Shown here piece by piece: positions 36,447-38,199 of a stretch of DNA of 38,199 nucleotides. Source of the stretch: Flavobacteriaceae bacterium (GTDB lineage: Bacteria; Bacteroidota; Bacteroidia; Flavobacteriales; Flavobacteriaceae); the NCBI GenBank assembly GCA_029238125.1, contig JAQWGQ010000008.1:1-38199 (forward strand), given 5' to 3'. The notes beneath the pieces are model-generated. The model was not told the DNA's origin, searched no databases, and saw only the letters and a program-made list of their open reading frames with translations. How positions within the stretch are numbered: position 1 is the stretch's first letter; every line of letters begins with the position of its first letter. Position numbers and translations under genes: made by a program.

Positions 36447-37316
36447 TTAAAATTTGTAATTTGAATCATGACTATCAATAATGTCTTGAGCGATAGCATG
36501 AAGGTCTGTAGTAAACCCTGTATCGTAATTGAATGAAGATAAATCCACGTTGTAAATACTATTTAGCCATATCATTGTCCCTGTTTCGATAACAATTTGT
36601 CCTTGATGTCCTTTTTCATCTGTAAATATTGAATTTGATTTTGGACCAACCATACTTATATCATCTAACAATTGACTATCTAAATTCATCTGTGCTAAAT
36701 TTTTAGTAGCCCATCCTGTCGGAATGGTAAATATTTTTGTAAAAGGGAATTCTAATCGAAGTTCATCCACTATTTCTTTGTGTATAACCTCGTTTATGTA
36801 ATACTCATAAAACTCTTGAATAGAGTTGAAGCCATTGTCTGATGCGAACGTATCCCAATCTGGTCGTGTACCATTAGAATCTCCATTTGGAAAGTCAAAT
36901 GAACCAATAGCAACGAAAATTATAATATTTGGATTATTCTGTAATGGATATCTTATCCATGCACTGTGACCTTCAGTTGGATTGTCAGAATCAATATCGT
37001 AACCAGATGTCATTCCAAAAATTTCGATGTTACCCTGATCCAATGTGGATTTAATGAGTTGATGTTCCTCGGTAGTTGAGTCGTTCCATAAATTAATTGG
37101 CCATCCATATTCTCCACCTCTTTTAACTACAGTGCTATTGTGTTCATTAAGGTTAGCTTCAGAAGCGAGATTATTGAGATGATCAGCATAAGGTTTAAAA
37201 AAACTATTTCCAATCAATAGCATGTTAAAACCTTGGGTTTGTATTTGCTGAGGGTTTTCATCTTTAGCACAAGACAATATAAATATCAGTATGTAGAAGT
37301 TTAAAATAAATTTCAT
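36447..37316 (-). CDS. SGNH-hydrolase-like lipoprotein
   Basis: A 289-aa predicted lipoprotein (Cys16 after FILS). The mature N-terminus has MLLIGNSFF (GNS at residues 36-38), resembling block I of SGNH/GDSL hydrolases with Ser38 as nucleophile. VAIGSFDF may be a later block, and EKGHQGQIVIETGTMIWL near the C-terminus gives a candidate catalytic histidine, although the canonical DxxH spacing is not exact. Such enzymes are esterases or carbohydrate deacetylases. It is flanked on both sides by copies of the palindromic repeat. No neighbour indicates a substrate. Confidence 0.55.
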   Translation of the reverse strand: MKFILNFYILIFILSCAKDENPQQIQTQGFNMLLIGNSFFKPYADHLNNLASEANLNEHNSTVVKRGGEYGWPINLWNDSTTEEHQLIKSTLDQGNIEIFGMTSGYDIDSDNPTEGHSAWIRYPLQNNPNIIIFVAIGSFDFPNGDSNGTRPDWDTFASDNGFNSIQEFYEYYINEVIHKEIVDELRLEFPFTKIFTIPTGWATKNLAQMNLDSQLLDDISMVGPKSNSIFTDEKGHQGQIVIETGTMIWLNSIYNVDLSSFNYDTGFTTDLHAIAQDIIDSHDSNYKF

Positions 37317-37401
37317 GATTGTAATTTTTATATTTATACACTAATTCAGAAATAAAGTTTCAACTTAAATGCTTAAATATCTTTATGAATTATTAGTCTA
37401 A

Positions 37402-37439
37402 AAAAAATATTCCCTAAAATAAATTTTATTTTAGGGAAT
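37402..37439 (-). terminator. Perfect palindrome with T-tract, repeat unit 1
   Basis: ATTCCCTAAAATAAA, one central base, then its exact reverse complement (37409-37439). On the minus strand the hairpin is followed by an A and a run of T, as in an intrinsic terminator. Confidence 0.5.
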
Positions 37440-37511
37440 TATACCCGTGGAGAATAGGGGAGTGAAATCGAACTATTTTGGGTCTGATTTAACTATTTTA
37501 CTAAAAAGTTG
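37409..37511. repeat. 101-bp tandem repeat, unit 1
   Basis: A palindrome (15-bp arms) followed by the conserved core GTGGAGAATAGGGGAGTGAA and TCGAACTATTTT, then TCTGATTTAA. The core begins at 37447, exactly 101 bases before that of unit 2. Confidence 0.85.
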
Positions 37512-37611
37512 TTTCCAAGAATAAATTATTAATTCTTGAAATAATTTGTGGAGCATAAGGGAGTTAAGTCGAACTTTTTTGGTGATGATTTAGTTGTTTT
37601 CAAAAAAAAAT
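37512..37611. repeat. 101-bp tandem repeat, unit 2
   Basis: The palindrome is partly decayed (CCAAGAATAA / AATTCTTGAAA), while the core GTGGAGCATAAGGGAGTTAA then GTCGAAC from 37548 is preserved. Followed by GATGATTTAG. Confidence 0.85.
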
Positions 37612-37643
37612 ATTCCCAAGAATAAAAAATTATTCTTGGGAAT
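37602..37643 (-). terminator. Palindrome with T9 tract, repeat unit 3
   Basis: ATTCCCAAGAATAA, loop AAAA, then the exact reverse complement (37612-37643). On the minus strand an A and nine T follow, a convincing intrinsic terminator layout, though no minus-strand gene lies upstream in the window. Confidence 0.5.
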
Positions 37644-37700
37644 AAAAAGTGGAGCAAAGGGGAGTGATATCGAACTATTTCGAGACTGATTTAATTCTAC
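37612..37700. repeat. 101-bp tandem repeat, unit 3
   Basis: An intact 14-bp-arm palindrome, then core GTGGAGCAAAGGGGAGTGAT and ATCGAACTATTT from 37649, exactly 101 bases after the core of unit 2, and GACTGATTTAA. The last unit fades out near 37700. Confidence 0.85.
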
Positions 37701-37713
37701 ATGTTTTAAATAA

Positions 37714-37746
37714 TTAGTTAAAGGCTCTTTTTTTTTTTTACTTTTA
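37714..37746 (+). promoter_or_regulatory. Possible promoter with T12 tract in its spacer
   Basis: A run of twelve T at 37728-37739 leads into TACTTTTA (37739-37746), a seven-of-eight match to TAnnTTTG, four bases before the ATG of the last gene. A TTA 22 bases upstream may stand for the -33 TTG. The T-run fills half of the spacer, so slippage would change promoter spacing. Confidence 0.35.
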
Positions 37747-37750
37747 GAAA

Positions 37751-38199
37751 ATGAAAAAACAATTACTTACTCTGGGTGGACTCTTGGTTTGTCCGTTTCT
37801 GTTTAGTCAAATTTTAACTGTTGATGCTGGTTCGTCTGTTTCTATTTCGTCTGGCAGTTCTATAACTCTTGATGGATTGGAAATTGCGCCATCTGACACC
37901 TATGTGATTAGTGGTGCTAATGATGTCTCACGTTCTGCTACTGCTGCTACTGCAGGCAACAATAGCTCTGTTTCTCGTGTATATAGCTCTTCTGCTCTAC
38001 TGTCTGGTTTTACAGGCACACTTACCTTCTCTTATCTTGAAGGAGAACTCAATGGAATAACTGAAAATGAACTTGTAATGGAACTTCAGTCAGATGATGA
38101 TAGTTGGATATCCTATACTGGAACTGTGGATGAGGTGAACAACACGGTTAGCTATACATTTAATGACCCTGTTTCATTTAAATCTGTTACTGCAAGTAG
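37751..38199 (+). CDS. Secreted surface protein, N-terminal part (runs off the window)
   Basis: An open frame from the ATG at 37751 continues past the end of the window without a stop (149 codons plus two bases). The N-terminus MKKQLLTLGGLLVCPFLFSQ is a signal peptide. The mature part is rich in serine, threonine and glycine with beta-strand character (LTVDAGSSVSISSGSSITLDG, then LSGFTGTLTFSYLEGEL). This is the usual beginning of a large flavobacterial exported protein ending in a type IX secretion sorting domain, but the C-terminus is not visible, so that is inference. It lies just after the tandem repeats. Confidence 0.8.
   Translation, partial: MKKQLLTLGGLLVCPFLFSQILTVDAGSSVSISSGSSITLDGLEIAPSDTYVISGANDVSRSATAATAGNNSSVSRVYSSSALLSGFTGTLTFSYLEGELNGITENELVMELQSDDDSWISYTGTVDEVNNTVSYTFNDPVSFKSVTAS

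Noticed and set aside
37447-37700. tRNA- or tmRNA-like 3' end in the repeat cores (minus strand reads GTTCGA, then CTCCCC and CTCCAC)
   Set aside because: The bases flanking TTCGA do not pair to form a T-stem, and no D-arm, anticodon arm or 5' acceptor strand is present.
37409-37700. CRISPR array
   Set aside because: Only three ~101-bp units, each with its own hairpin. The intervening parts are themselves similar, there are no 30-40 bp unique spacers, and no cas genes are nearby.

Overview
The window looks like a chromosomal segment of a member of the Bacteroidota, most likely family Flavobacteriaceae. Reasons: a gliding-motility gldI homologue, DUF3810 and DUF3822 family genes, a bifunctional aspartokinase/homoserine dehydrogenase followed by thrB and thrC, a clpC / gyrA / TPR-gene neighbourhood, a rhomboid with the flavobacterial C-terminal tail, and Bacteroidota-type promoters (TTG, about 17-23 bases, then TAnnTTTG). 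The DNA is AT-rich by eye. I saw no rRNA, tRNA, CRISPR array or complete insertion sequence.

Left part (1-15.8 kb). A minus-strand operon (nrnA - gldI - cyclophilin/FKBP fusion - DUF3810) faces a plus-strand operon (small membrane protein - mutL - two rhomboids). The second rhomboid meets a minus-strand operon (216-aa protein - DUF3822 - rsmD) end to end at a shared TTAA. A RecD-like helicase and kdsB follow on the plus strand, and kdsB meets yebC end to end at a shared CTAG. Next come two broken genes: a head-GIN/DUF2807 surface protein split by a frameshift in an A8 run, and a decayed small protein that looks heavy-metal-associated (HMA)-like, with an in-frame stop and a frameshift. Then gcvT and an overlapping sugar-nucleotide reductase-like gene lie on the minus strand.

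Middle part (15.8-32.9 kb). It holds a secreted Xaa-Pro aminopeptidase, the threonine operon thrA-thrB-thrC (minus), clpC (minus), then gyrA and a TPR protein (plus), an NlpC/P60 hydrolase (minus) divergent from a PgpH-type HD phosphohydrolase (plus), and an LVIVD-repeat lipoprotein. These are mostly conserved housekeeping genes. NrnA and PgpH belong to families linked to nanoRNA/pAp and cyclic-di-AMP turnover.

Right part (32.9-38.2 kb). This is more accessory in character. It has a small orphan ORF, a DoxX-like membrane protein, a two-gene VWA + MoxR/magnesium-chelatase-like AAA+ unit, an SGNH-hydrolase-like lipoprotein, and an array of three tandem 101-bp palindromic repeats with a fourth degenerate copy about 1 kb away. 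The window ends inside a secreted-protein gene whose promoter region holds a run of twelve T.

I did not find a clearly new multi-gene system. The most notable items are the palindromic repeat family, the two broken genes around 12.5-13.7 kb, the recurring promoter boxes placed 4-7 bases before start codons, the degenerate endonuclease motif in MutL, and the VWA/AAA+ pair with a variant nucleotide-binding site.
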